Source: Rhodamnia argentea (Eukaryota; Streptophyta; Magnoliopsida; Myrtales; Myrtaceae). From it: a stretch of 64,000 bases of DNA. The stretch lies in NCBI RefSeq assembly GCF_020921035.1, contig NC_063152.1, positions 9,500,001 to 9,564,000 on the forward strand. Reading direction: 5' to 3'. The translations under genes and the position numbers were made by a program. Shown one piece after another: positions 23,995 to 35,334 of this stretch. Position 1 is the stretch's first letter. Each line of letters opens with the position of its first letter. The notes under the pieces are model-generated. The model had not been told where the DNA came from. It searched no databases and saw only the letters and a list, made by a program, of their open reading frames with translations.

Positions 23995-25570
23995 TTTAAA
24001 TTAGACATTAAGCTACACATTGAATGGCATCGGATATAATTGTATCAATTAGAAAGGAAAATGCTACTCAATCTAAGTATTTTAATATGGTGAACTACAA
24101 TTCTTTACTTGAAAAGTCCACAATTCTATTAGTGGACAATTGAGTAATTTGATAACTCTATTTTATTTATCACGTAGTTCAATTTTGCTTTGTTAAAAAA
24201 TTTAGAAATAGAATTCAAATTTTGCAACACTGCTTTCTTCCCATAGGTACGTGAACAAGTTACTTCATATTATGTGAATAACTTCTTTCCACCTTAATAA
24301 TTTAAGACGCTTTGCAAAATCTTTTAAATTTGAATATTTTGCATACACGTAAACCGTGTGCGCCTTAGCTAATAATGATAGATACATAAAAGAAATTATG
24401 CACAATTTCATCTGAAATTGCGCACACGTGCAATAAGAAAATGCAAATTGCACTAAAGGTGCGTTTTTTTTAGCGAAAAGTGAGTGATATAAAAAATATT
24501 TTTTAAGAAATAATAGCTTACATATGGAATTTTTTTTCACCGCATATGAAAATAGTTAGAGATAAATTATTATCGATAATGAATTTTTTTTTTTAACTGT
24601 TGTTACAATGGGCACCAAAGACGCGATGAAGAAAATTAGTTCTTTTATGTTTGATATCCTTATTATTGTTTTACAGAAAATTGTGTTAAGTTAGAATTCT
24701 ATTCCATTAAAGTGAACAGAACAAAAATTACTCTCATGTTTTTTTTTTTTTTTCAGATTGTAAGTCAACAGAATTTGATGCCTTGCACTAAGATACTAAC
24801 CTTTTCTATTGTAAAGTATTAAAGTCCTCCCATTAATAGTACTAATCTTTCACATTATATTGACTATTTTAAATGTGCGTAATAATACTAACTAGTTTTC
24901 AGTAAAAAGTTTTGATTACATATATTATTCTTCATTCAAATTAAAAGCCTTTTTCAACTTCGTATTTTGGCCGAAGAATTTCGATCAAATACTTGCCTCT
25001 TGTAAGACGAAAATAAATAATATGTACTAAATAGTTGAAAAAAATATATAGTTTGAAAATAGCCCTTTAATACGTCATCCTCATTACTTAAAACATCGTA
25101 CCCTTGTCAAAGATTTAAAATTACTTATATGTTCTCATACTACTGTAAATTCAAGTCATTTGCTAAAATAACCCAAACCACCTTTTTAAATTTTTCGTAT
25201 ATCCAATGTTGATGTGCACGTTTGTGTCAAGTAAGGTCAACAAAAGTGTTTAATCAAAATTAAAATCTCCCCGTTACGTTACTGTGACCAAGCTATAATG
25301 TTCAAATTCTCATGACAACAATATTCAAAATCTGATTTGCGTGGATGCCGAGGATTTGTTATGATATTCAAAATCTGATTTGTGTGGATATCGAAGATTT
25401 GATTTGGTTTCCATGTCAATCCACCAACACCTTCGTGAAACCTTTGCAAGTACCTCAAAATCCATTCATGGCGAGGAGTATTAATGTGTAATTTATAATG
25501 TGTTGTGGGGCTATTTCTGTAATTATGTTTTCGCCTGTATCCCTTGTGGTAATTAATCTGAATCACTTTC
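23995..25570. other. AT-rich spacer with remnants of a repeated block
   Basis: Parts of 24000-24300 (acattgaatggc, ggaaaatgctactcaat, tgcaacactgctttcttccc) recur at 32550-32880 and 38040-38360. The segment 25290-25470 is shared with the upstream regions of the F-box copies at 41178 and 45584. It includes the ancestral start ATG at 25468, which here is followed after six sense codons by a stop. No intact gene was seen. Confidence 0.5.
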
Positions 25571-25578
25571 TATAAATA
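25571..25578 (+). promoter_or_regulatory. Possible TATA box of the F-box copy at 25659
   Basis: The sequence tataaata lies 88 bases before the ATG at 25659, a plausible distance for a plant TATA box plus 5' UTR. It lies in sequence that the other F-box copies lack. Confidence 0.4.
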
Positions 25579-25658
25579 CATGTCATAGAGCCCTGATTAG
25601 GGTTGAGCTACTGCAGACACTTTTTGTCTTATTTTCGACTCTCAACGTCAACCGCAAG

Positions 25659-26618
25659 ATGCCAGCCGTGGTGGAGGAGGTTGATCACATCAGTCACTTG
25701 CCCGACGCCATGATCCACTGCATCTTCTGCTTCTTGCCTTTCAAAGACATGGTGAGGACCAGCGTGTTGTCCAAGCAATGGCGTTCCGCTTGGACCTCCA
25801 CCCCATACATCGATCTCTCTCTCCCTTCAAGGCGTGTCTTTCCTTCGATTGGCAGAGCACTGAGTCTCTGCACAGCTACTAAGGTGGAGAAGTTCCATGT
25901 TGATGTTACTACGTATGATTTCAACGTCGCAGCTGAACTGGATCGGTGGTTTCGCTTTGCCGTGGCGCGCAAGATGGAAGAGGTTTCCCTGGTCTTCAGG
26001 CACGGTTATCACCCCGCACCTCTATCATTGTGCGACTGCGCATGGCTGGTGAGCTTGCGAGTGTCTAGATGTCATTTTGTCATCGGATATTACCATCCAC
26101 TGGCCTTCGCTTAAGAAATTGTGCCTTCACTACGGCTGGTTCGACAAGGATCAGATTATAAAAGATCAGATTACGAAAATCTTGAGCGGGTGCCCCGTTC
26201 TTGAATCTCTTACTTTGCGTTCCTTGTTGTACACGTGCAAACTCTGGAGTGCTTCAAGATCTCTAAGAGAGCTGGTGATCGAAGCCGACTACATCTCGTC
26301 GCTTGATATTTCGGCTCCGAATCTGCTTTTGTTGGGTCTATCGAGCGAATTTGTCCCCCTGCAATTTATACTAAATGGAGTATCTTCATTAGCAGAGGCA
26401 GAGCTGAACTTCAAGAAGCCAACTGGTTTTCTTGACTACTTTCCTGACCGGTTGAAGTCACTTCTTGAGCAGCTGCAACACGCGGCGAAAATCACAATGG
26501 GGAGCTCGTGCCTTGAGGTGTGAGTTGATTTCGTTTGGTCTTTCTTCGTTTTCGATGGGTATTTTGTCGAAATATGTTTATGGAAACTAGAGAATTCCCT
26601 GTTGAAAATTATTGTTAG

Positions 26619-26650
<32 letters not shown>

Positions 26651-27768
26651 TTCGTTATCCTTAGTATTTGTTTTTGTTAAATTGGTCCACACCTTTTTTT
26701 TTTTTTTCAATAAGTTGAATGGCCGGAACTAATTCGGCCTTTCTATGTTATGTTTTGTTCCACGAGCTGTAGTTTGATCAAGCTGTGATCGAGGTGATTC
26801 CTTATTTGTGGAAAGAAGATATCATTGTTGTTATATCGGACATATATGGACCTCAAAGCTAAGTTATTCTGCTACGTGATTCACAGTTCAAGTTGTTTTC
26901 AGGTTTTATTAGCTGCGGAGGGAAAGGGAACGTCATACCTATCATTGAAATGGCGCAACATCAGAGTGTTTACTACAGTTTGTAAACACGACCTTCTAGG
27001 GATGGCATATTTGCTGCAGGGTTCTCCCCTCCTGGAAAGGTTAATCATATGCAATTCAAAATCCAACAAAATCATGGTATTAATCTCATCTTTGGTTCTG
27101 GATATAGTTACGTATATGCTTTCGGCCGTCAACCTCATATCATCTCTTGATCTTGATCCCATTTATGTTTCACACGCGCCAACATGAATAGGATGATTAT
27201 TCTGATGCCATCATGGATTCATTCGACGAGCTTGTTTCTCTTATGTTTTTTTCCTTTTTTCCGCTTAATGTCGCGATTACTGTTAATGCATCTATTAGAT
27301 CTGACAAAGCTCCTTTAGATCTGACAAAGCTCCTGTCATCGGGTGCGCTTCTTAGTGCCAGCCTTACCAGGATTTCAAGACATCGGCAACCTTGAAAAAG
27401 CATTCTTGACACCTTGCCAGGATTTTCAAGACGTCGGCAACCTTGAAAAAGCATTTTTGACGCAGAGGAAAGGAGTTCTATGCTAGGCAAATCATCTCAA
27501 AAGAGTTGAAATTGTCGGGTTCCAATTTGACTGTGTGGAATCAAAATTTTTGCTTGCATTGGCTAAATTTCTTCTCAGGAAGGCGGTTCAATTAGAGAAG
27601 ATGACAATCGACACCGAATTAAGGAAGTCACGTCGTGGAGTACCCATTTACCCTCATGATCTGATTAGGTTTCAAAAAGGCTATAGAAGAGAAGGCTGTC
27701 AAAGAGCTTCTAGAAATGCTGAAGTTATAGTCAATTATCATTTGAATGGACTCCCTTATGTGTTATGA
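25659..27768 (+). pseudogene. F-box/LRR/FBD protein gene, copy 1 (frameshifted and stopped)
   Basis: The structure matches the intact copy at 33782: exons 25659-26517, 26903-27076 and 27421-27768. The F-box (ISHLPDAMIHCIFCFLPFKD...) is at residues about 11-45, followed by leucine-rich repeats and a C-terminal FBD-like segment (LRKAVQLEKMTIDTELRK). One extra base near 26073 (cattttgtcatcgg against catttttcatcgg) breaks the frame in exon 1. In exon 3 a TAG at 27484-27486 replaces the Trp codon of the intact copy. The 3' end of intron 2 with the start of exon 3 is tandemly duplicated (27362-27466), as is an 18-base phrase at 27298-27335. If translated it would be a truncated F-box protein of 151 aa. 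F-box proteins normally act as substrate adaptors of SCF ubiquitin ligases. Confidence 0.85.
26621..26652. repeat. (AC)n(AT)n microsatellite
   Basis: An acacacac run passes into an atatatat run inside the first intron of F-box copy 1. The intact copy at 33782 lacks it because most of that intron is deleted. Confidence 0.9.
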
Positions 27769-27849
27769 AAGCACAAGCAAATAATAGGTGCAAAGTACAT
27801 CCCAAGATTGCTCGTCTCTTTCTATGCCTTTTTTTACTGTGTTATGTTC

Positions 27850-28100
27850 ACTATAATTTGGGGAAAATTACTAAAAAAGTTTTAAATCTATTGTAATTAT
27901 AACAATTTGATCCGATTTTTTTGTCAATTGAGTTCTAAACTTTTTCTATTTATGCCGATTCATCCCATCTAGCCAATTTTAATTGGAAATCTCAGACTAG
28001 ACGCTGGCCATCCTATGTGACCCATAATATTTCAAAATTCTACGAAATTTTTTACTTATTTTACTTTTTTCTATTCTTTCTTTCTTTCTTTTTTCCTCCC
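27850..28100. repeat. Left half of a hAT-like foldback (broken)
   Basis: The phrases aaaattactaaaaaagttttaaatctattgtaa and agccaattttaattgg correspond to the left arm of the complete element at 53638-54098. The right arm is missing here. The paralogous place at 35410-35490 keeps only about 80 bases of it. Confidence 0.6.
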
Positions 28101-28140
28101 TTCTTCCTCCAGCTGGTGCCTAAGCGTAGTTCACTGTATT

Positions 28141-28484
28141 AATCTATCTTTAGTTCCGGACATAGTTACATATATATATGCCTTCAGGCAGTCATCCTCA
28201 TAGCATCTACTTTCAGGCTTTTACCATGAAGCTGCTGAAGTGCAATTAACTCTCTTGTTGTCTTTTATGTTTTACACACATATGCATTTACTTACTTTAA
28301 TGAATTGGTGTGGCAAAAATACGGGATGCTTTGGAGCTACAAGGAAATAAGTTAATTGTTGTGTAGCAAAGGATGTGATCATCGATTTAGCCTCTCATGC
28401 CGATGTATTTTTCCGGTTCAAGAACAAGGATTTTTCGGAGGTCTACGACTTTTTGATGAAAAGCAATGCTGGTGCTCATTGAAC
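28141..28484 (+). pseudogene. F-box gene relic (intron 2 and start of exon 3)
   Basis: The segment 28141-28235 matches intron-2 sequence of F-box copies 1 and 4 (for example gacatagttacatat and accatgaagctgctgaag). The segment 28413-28484 matches the start of exon 3 (ttcaagaacaaggattt...gatgaaaagcaatgctggtgctc). No other exon is attached, so this is a remnant of another family member next to copy 1. Confidence 0.65.
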
Positions 28485-29999
28485 AAACTTAGATAAGTCT
28501 CGCTAGTAAAAGTCAATAACCTTAAACTAGTTGGTAACTTACGAAAAAAAAATTGGTTACTCAAATTAAGATAGGTAATTCAATAAAAAAAATAGCTTTA
28601 GAATGTTGGTATCTATTTGGAAATAATAATTGGTAATTTGGAAACAATCAAGTAGAGGTTACGAAGAAGAAATTTGGTAATGCAAAGTAATGGTAAAGTA
28701 ATCGTATCAAAGTTGGTTGATTACTCAAATTAAGGTCATTGATTTCATATAAGAAGTAGTAGTTTGATATATATGTTCAGACCCCTAAACCGTTGTTAAA
28801 TAAATGTTTGCAATTTGAAAACAATAGAACAATGTTTTTTTTCTTTTTCTTTTGGTCAGAACAGTCAAATACATATTGATAACTCACTCAAATATAAATG
28901 GAAACCAATCAAAAAAGTTTTGTCTGTCACTCAAATTAGGGTTAAGTTTGTGAGTTACTGAAATTATGGTTTATAATTTGATGTATGAGTTCGTAAATTT
29001 AAAACTTTACAATCTACAAAATTAAAAGTTCATAATCCGAAAACAATAAAAAAAAATTATTGATAAGTCAATCCAATAAGATTTGGTGTCTTCAAATTAT
29101 TTGGTAACTAAATTGGGGATGGTTGATAAGTCTTTCAAATTAAAAATTCGTAGTTCGATATGAGAGTGGAGAAATAACTCTAAAACCGCAAATTATGTAG
29201 ATAAATTGTGGTAAGTTATTATAAAAGGTGAAAATTCGGGAATAATAAAATAAAAGCACTCAGGGTGCAAAAACAGAAAATAGTCTTAAAACTATGAATT
29301 GCGGGGATGATAGCAGCTGTCTTGCACACATGCTTAATTAAAGAACACTTGTGAATTGTGTTCTATATCGACAAGATTTGTGCTTCTAGTAAAAGTTTGC
29401 TTATTCCATGAAAGTTGTGCTAAGAAATTTTCTGATGATGTCACAAATCACGCATAACTACTTTTTTGTTTAGCCAAAAATTCATTACGAATTGACTAGT
29501 TCCTTTCTCTTCTAGCCAAGATGTCACATTTCAAACTAGTATGCAAATGCACTGACTTTCTCGTTTATTTTCGATAGATGCATTATAAATTGGTTACGTT
29601 ATTGTCACGATAGCAATAACCGAGAAATCACTCGATAATATGAACTATCTTGCAATCGAAATCTATCACATTGGTGCAACCTTTTCACAAGCGTCGTGGT
29701 GTCTATAGTTACTTGACTATAGTTGATAATATGTATATTGCACATGACAGCTACAGATGATACACTTAAATCTTTTTGGTCACTCGACATTCAACCATGT
29801 GGAAAATGAAATAGTGACAGCCATATGTCATCAGTTGTGCAAATGGGACACGTGAACATGGACCAAATGGAGTTATAATTCAATCATTGCATTCACTTTA
29901 GCCATTACCTTACATCGATCAACTTCTCATAATCATGAAAGAGTGTGAATTAAGGGGGTCAAAGATAATTCTATCTAATGTTTTCAAAATAATTTTTAC
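28485..29999. repeat. Segmental duplication block A
   Basis: This block is repeated at about 35490-36795 with long near-identical stretches (for example tagctttggaatgttggt against tagctttagaatgttggt, and gatgatgtcacaaatcacgc in both). A third, more distant copy covers about 52940-54290. It consists of short AT-rich phrases such as ggtaattcaata and ttggtaatttggaaacaatc, and it follows the F-box copies. I see no coding capacity. Confidence 0.8.
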
Positions 30000-30509
30000 T
30001 ATAGTCTCATCGCCTTGTAGCAAGGTGGGCATTGCACGAAACAAGCGATCGAACAATAAAATTGACAAAACAAGAAAATAAATCGGATACCAAATTTACG
30101 TGGTTTGGTCATAGTGACCTACGTATATGGGGACAACATCAACAGATTCCACTATAGATCAATCGATACAATGGTGATTTCAAACCATTACTCAAACATT
30201 TTTAGTGTTTTTTAACTCTCAATTATGTCTAATAACTCACATAGTGTTTAGCCCCACAATTCCTTACGAAATAAACTGAAGTTCAACTAACATATTGTTC
30301 GACCAAAAAAAAAAAAAAAAAAAAACTAACATATTGTAATGTTCACTTAATTTCAGTGATCATGAGTAAATTTATCCTAAAGAAGCTCGTGCATTCTTCG
30401 TTTATGGAGGGATAATATTCAGATAAGAAAAGAAGCCTTCAATATGTGGTGATGTTGCACTTTCGTTTAAATCAATTTGTCCTTGTAGTCTTCTAATATG
30501 ACGTTTTCA
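30000..30509. other. AT-rich spacer present only in block A
   Basis: This lies between the two halves of block A. In block B the sequence jumps from the equivalent of 29995 to the equivalent of about 31965, so 30000-31960 is extra here or deleted there. No gene was seen. Confidence 0.4.
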
Positions 30510-30517
30510 TACTTTTT

Positions 30518-30897
30518 TAGGGAAAAAGCCACCAAAAATCCTAAACAATGTTCGCTGTGACAAATTTACCTCAAACTTGTGCTCGTGTGACACATTTACC
30601 CCAAACTTTTTGTTGTGACACTAAAAACTCTAAACTTATAGGCATGTGACACATTTATTCCAAAATTTGAGTAAATGTGTCACACAGATATAAGTTTAGG
30701 ATTTTGATGTCACAAAAAAATATTTTGGGGTAAATATGTCATACGGGTATAAGTTTAGGGTTTTCGATGTTACAAGAAAAAGTTTGGAGTAAATATGTTA
30801 CATGAGTAAAAGTTTGGGGTTTTTGGTGTCATAACAAAAAGTTTGAGGTAAATTTATCATAGTTGGCATAGTTCATGATTTTTGGTGGTTTTTTCCC
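30518..30897. mobile_element. Foldback DNA element with 8-bp target duplication
   Basis: The left end gggaaaaagccaccaaaaatc pairs with the inverse of the right end gatttttggtggttttttccc. The 8-base tacttttt stands on both sides (30510-30517 and 30898-30905). The interior is made of about 45-50-base units in both orientations (tgtgacacatttaccccaaa and its complement). It belongs with the elements at 23555 and 40544. It encodes nothing and is MITE-like; an 8-bp duplication is typical of hAT elements. Confidence 0.8.
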
Positions 30898-31236
30898 TAC
30901 TTTTTACCACTGACATCAAATCTGCGTGTTAAACTTCAAAGAGACTTTCGTTCAAATTAACACCGTAAAGAGAGTTGAGATGGTGTACATAAAGAGCAAC
31001 ATGAATTTGACTCCAAATGCAAAATCTCACTACATTTAAAATACATCAATTTGATTTTTAGAACTAGATAACACAAAAGAGTTTCAAAAAATGAACATAA
31101 AATATTTGTATAACCTAGGCACAGGCCGCATAGACGCGCCCCAAAATTATTTGAGAATTTTTTTTTTTGGGGTGGCAAATAGACTTAATAAACTAGCTGG
31201 TTAGAGTTAATCACTTAGGTAAATATTATCTTGTGG

Positions 31237-31253
31237 AGAGAGAGAGAGAGAGA
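31237..31253. repeat. (GA)n microsatellite
   Basis: A short pure ga run in non-coding DNA. Confidence 0.85.
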
Positions 31254-31525
31254 GGATTTGTTGTGCATGGTTTATTCGACTTGTGTATTTTCTGTCATCA
31301 CCATTCACCAATTATATTGAGAGCACTATCATGGAATCTTAAGCCTTCTACCAAAAGCAAAAAGTAACAATCACCACGCTTGACATGCAGCCTTAGTAAA
31401 ATTCATACTCAAACTAAGGAGACAGTATTGAGTGAATGAATGTGAGATTGAGTGAGGGAGAGAGAGTGAAGAGGGTGCCATAAAGATAAGTTGGGTTCAA
31501 ATAAGTTGTGAACCCATTTAACACT

Positions 31526-32045
31526 GTATGCTAGAATACCACCTAGGGGGTGAATAAGTGATTTTGACATAACTTGACAAATTAATGCGAAAATAAAACA
31601 ATCAAGTTGAGTATTATCAAAATCGAGTGTGAATAGGGACTAAATATGATTGCCAATATGATGATATTCACCGGTGTCCAAAATTCTAAAAAATAATAAT
31701 AACAAGAGTTAAGAGAGAGAAATTTGCACGTAAAGTTTATAGAGGTTCGGTTTAGTGCAAGCCTACGTCCACTTTCCCATTGGTTGGATTTCACTAACCA
31801 ATTGATAGAGATTACACAATAGAGTGATGGTACTCAAGTTCAATAGATCTCACTATTTCACACAATGATCACCCTCTCAATGTCTCTCAAGGATTACAAA
31901 TTGGAGCTCATGGAAAACAAGCATAAACCACTCTTGATCTTTGGAATTTTTATTATGATCAATCTATCTCTTCAGCACCATATCTCCTTTTATACTCCTC
32001 CACTTCTAGAGAGAGCGAGTGATAGAGAAGCTATAAAAATGCAAA
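31526..32045. mobile_element. Possible retrotransposon fragment
   Basis: The sequence contains a block reminiscent of plant retroelement LTRs: accacctagggggtgaataa, then taaagtttatagaggttcgg and gcctacgtccactttccc. The flanks resemble 62370-62480 and 62720-62760 at the right end of the window, where this block is absent. The exact ends and a target duplication were not found. Confidence 0.4.
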
Positions 32046-33715
32046 GAACATAACAATAGCTAGAGAGAAGGTCATCTCACGTCCGGTCGCGTCGTCGGGA
32101 GAATGATGAAATGCATTTATCCTGATATTTTTTGAGTAATAGTTGTCAAATGTACAGAGAAAGAACTTTGATCTTTCGTGTTTTCTTAACTAGCTTCGAG
32201 TTTGCTCAGTGCATCCCTAAGTTCATGTGATAGAGCACCTTCCAAGATTCAAGACTAATTCATAGGATGCCAATCAGATCTAGTTTTTTTTTTTTTTTTT
32301 TCTTATTAGGGTTCGGCTGTATAGGCTTCTCTTACGTAACCAAGCATTTGGTGCCAACCAGTTTGGCAATTACCACCGTTGCTAGAGGAAGAAGACATTA
32401 ATTCATTTTCTTTAATACATTTACTTTTGCTTCTACGATTGTCTAACACGAAATGTCAGTACTCTTTTATCGATATTAATGAATAAATTACTTTGGTAAT
32501 TAGTAATATGATTGAACCTAATTGAGTGAGTTCATGATTGTATTTTAAACAACACTAATCCGCACATTGAATGTGACCGGAAATAACTGTATAAATTAGA
32601 AGGGAAAATGCTAATTAATGGAGATACTATAATCTTGTGTTATTTTGGCTATTAGCTTTTTTTATTATGACAAAGGGAAACGGAACTACAATTCTTTATT
32701 TGATAAGTTCGCAATTCTATCAATGGACAAATGCGTCAATTGATAACTTTGGACAAATTCGTAATTTGATAGCTCTATTTTATCTCCCAGGTATTTCAAT
32801 TTCAAAATTTGAATTTTGTCTATCTTATAACCAACTTTACCAAGAGAATTCAAATTTTACGACAATGCTTTCTTCCCATTAGGATTCTTAATTAGTTATG
32901 ATATGGTGAAGGAAATAGAAATGGTATGAAACCATAAAAAAAAGTAAGTTTTTAGAGGCTCCTAGAAAGCAATCATACATTTAATTTAGTTATGATAGGA
33001 CGACGTTCGCGTTATTTTATTTTTATTCTAAATCCCTTCTTGGCCCCACACGATTTCCTTTGTACAGCCACAGAAGAAATCCCAGCTAGGCAATTAGAGT
33101 CCACAGAAGATTTGACTCTGGGTATATATCTATCCAACCAAATAAAGATAAGAAACTCTCCGCATATATTGATTTATATGCAATTCAAATAAAAGGATTC
33201 TTTGGATTTCTTTCTTATCCGATTAGGTTTCGAAACGGCTCAAACTCGAAACATTAATTTAACAGTTCCGGCAATGCAAAAGTGACTTGGACACAAGGAG
33301 GATTCTCCGTGGAGCCATAAAAAAGAACACGTGGGAATGAAGAAAACTTTCTTGCGTTCATTATGGTCTAGCAACTCTAATTGATTTCTCCAGGTTCTTA
33401 ATCATCCCCCAATAGTGGATTGTATGGTCAAAGTGTTTCATGGGATCGCTTTTGCTACCGGGTCTCTCATTCAAGCACTTCCCCCTACGCCAGCCGAGAC
33501 CCTTGATCGTGAGCCACGGAACACCATCGGCGAGACCCCCTGGCGATTTCCGAAGGCTGCAGGTTCAAATCGGACAGAAATCTTGTCAATCTTGGTAATT
33601 TTTCCTAATTTGGAACTTGAGATAGTTTCAATCGCATAATTTGTTTGATTGAAATTGCATATTCTGCAAATTGCATTGCAAGTTTTAGAATAGTCAATTT
33701 ACCGATCCGGAAAGA
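32046..33715. other. Repeat remnants upstream of F-box copy 2
   Basis: The segment 32100-32900 is repeated at about 37685-38360 and in part near 24060-24240 and 63480-63600 (aagaactttgatctttcgtgttttc; acaattctatcaatggaca). The segment 32930-32985 is the empty site for the foldback element at 39595. The stretch 33180-33715 is unlike the upstream regions of the other F-box copies. No gene was seen. Confidence 0.55.
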
Positions 33716-33781
33716 TTGCATGTTAAATTTGAACATATCATACTTTTGTCTTATTTTCTGACTCTCAACATCAGCCGAAAG

Positions 33782-35334
33782 ATGCCGTCCGCGGTGGAGG
33801 AGGTTGATCGCATCAGTCACTTGCCCGACGCCATGATCCTCTGCATCTTCTCCTTCTTGCCCTTCAAGGACGTGGTGAGGACCAGCGTGTTGTCCAAGCA
33901 ATGGCGTTCCGCTTGGACCTCCACTCCATACATCGATGTCTCGCTCCCCTCGAGGCGTGTCGCTCCTTCTATTGGCAGCGCGCTGAGTCTCTGCGAAGCT
34001 ACTAAGGTGGAGAAGTTCCACGTTGATGTTACTACGTATGATTACGTCGCAGGTGAACTGGATCAGTGGTTTCGCTTTGCCGCGGCGCGCAAGATGGAAG
34101 ACGTTTCCCTGGTCTTCGGGCACGGGTATCACCCCGCACCTCTATCCTTGTGCGGCTGCGCATCGCTGGTGAGTTTGCGGCTGTCTAGATGTCATTTTTC
34201 ATCGGATGTCACCATCCAGTGGCCTTCGCTTAAGAAATTGTGCCTTCACTACGGCTGGTTTGACAAGGATCAGATTATGAAAGATCAGGTTATGAAAATC
34301 TTGAGCGGGTGCCCTGCCCTCGAATCTCTCACTTTGCGTTCCTTGTGGCACACGTGCAGCCTCCGGATCGATTCGAAATCTCTGAGAGAGTTGGCGATCG
34401 GAGCAGATTACATCTCGTCGCTCGATATTTCGGCTCCGAATCTGCTTCGGTTGCGTCTGTCGGGCGAACTTCGCCTCACAGGCCTTATACCAAACGGAGT
34501 GCCTTCATTAGTAGAGGCAGAGCTGAACTTCAAGAAGCCAACTGGTTCTCTTGAACACTTTCCCGACCGGTTTAAGTTACTCCTTGAGCAGCTGAAACAC
34601 GCGGCGAAGATCACAATGGGGAGCGGGTGCCTCGAGGTGCGAGTCGATTTTTATCGTAATATGTTCATGGAAACTAGAGAATTCCCTGTTCAAAATTCAA
34701 GTTGTTTTCAGGTTCTATCCTTTGCGGCGGCAAAGGGAATGTCCTACGTATCATCATCGAGATGGCGCAACATCAGAGTGCACACCACAGTTTGCCAACA
34801 CGACGTTCGAGGGATGGCGTACTTGCTGCAGAGTTCTCCTCTCCTGGAAAGGCTAGCCATATGCAATTCGAAATCCGATGAAATTAAGGTATTAATCTTA
34901 TCTTTGGTTCTGGATATAGTTTACATACATGGCGATTTCTGTTAATGCATCTACTAGATCCGACAAAGCTCCTGTCATAGTGTGCGCTTCTTGCTGCGAG
35001 GTTTTACCAGGATTTTCAAGACATCGGCAACCTCGAAAAAGCATTTTTGACGCAGAGGGAAGGAGTTCTGTGCTGGGCGAATCGTCTCAAGAGAGTTGAA
35101 ATCGTGGGGTTCCAATTCGACTGTGTGGAGTCAAAACTCTTGCTTGCATTGGCTAAGCTTCTTCTCAGGAAGGCGGTTCGATTAGAGAAGATGATAATCG
35201 ACACCGAATTAAGGAAGTCGCTTCGAGGAGCACCCATTTACCCTCATGATCTGATCAGGCTTCAGAAAGGCTTTAGGAGAGAAGGCTGTCGAAGAGCTTC
35301 TAGAAATGCTGAAGTTATAGTCAATTATCTTTGA
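33782..35334 (+). CDS. F-box/LRR/FBD protein, copy 2 (intact)
   Basis: Exons 33782-34636, 34712-34888 and 35011-35334 join in phase and encode 451 aa. I chose the ATG at 33782 (MPSAVEEVDRISHLPDAM), which matches copy 1; upstream in-frame codons have no counterpart elsewhere. The F-box is at residues about 11-45 (ISHLPDAMILCIFSFLPFKDVV..SVLSKQWR), followed by LRR strands (SLRLSRCHFSSDV, CPALESLTLRSL) and a C-terminal FBD-like helix (LLRKAVRLEKMIIDTELRK). It is the likely substrate adaptor of an SCF (Skp1-cullin-F-box) ubiquitin ligase; the target is unknown. The first intron is only 75 nt, a multiple of three without stop, so the unspliced form is also translatable. It is the close sister of copy 1 at 25659, which is broken. 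Confidence 0.85.

Noticed and set aside
33470-33600. tRNA-like B-box (ggttcaaatc)
   Set aside because: No acceptor, D or anticodon arm can be drawn around it.
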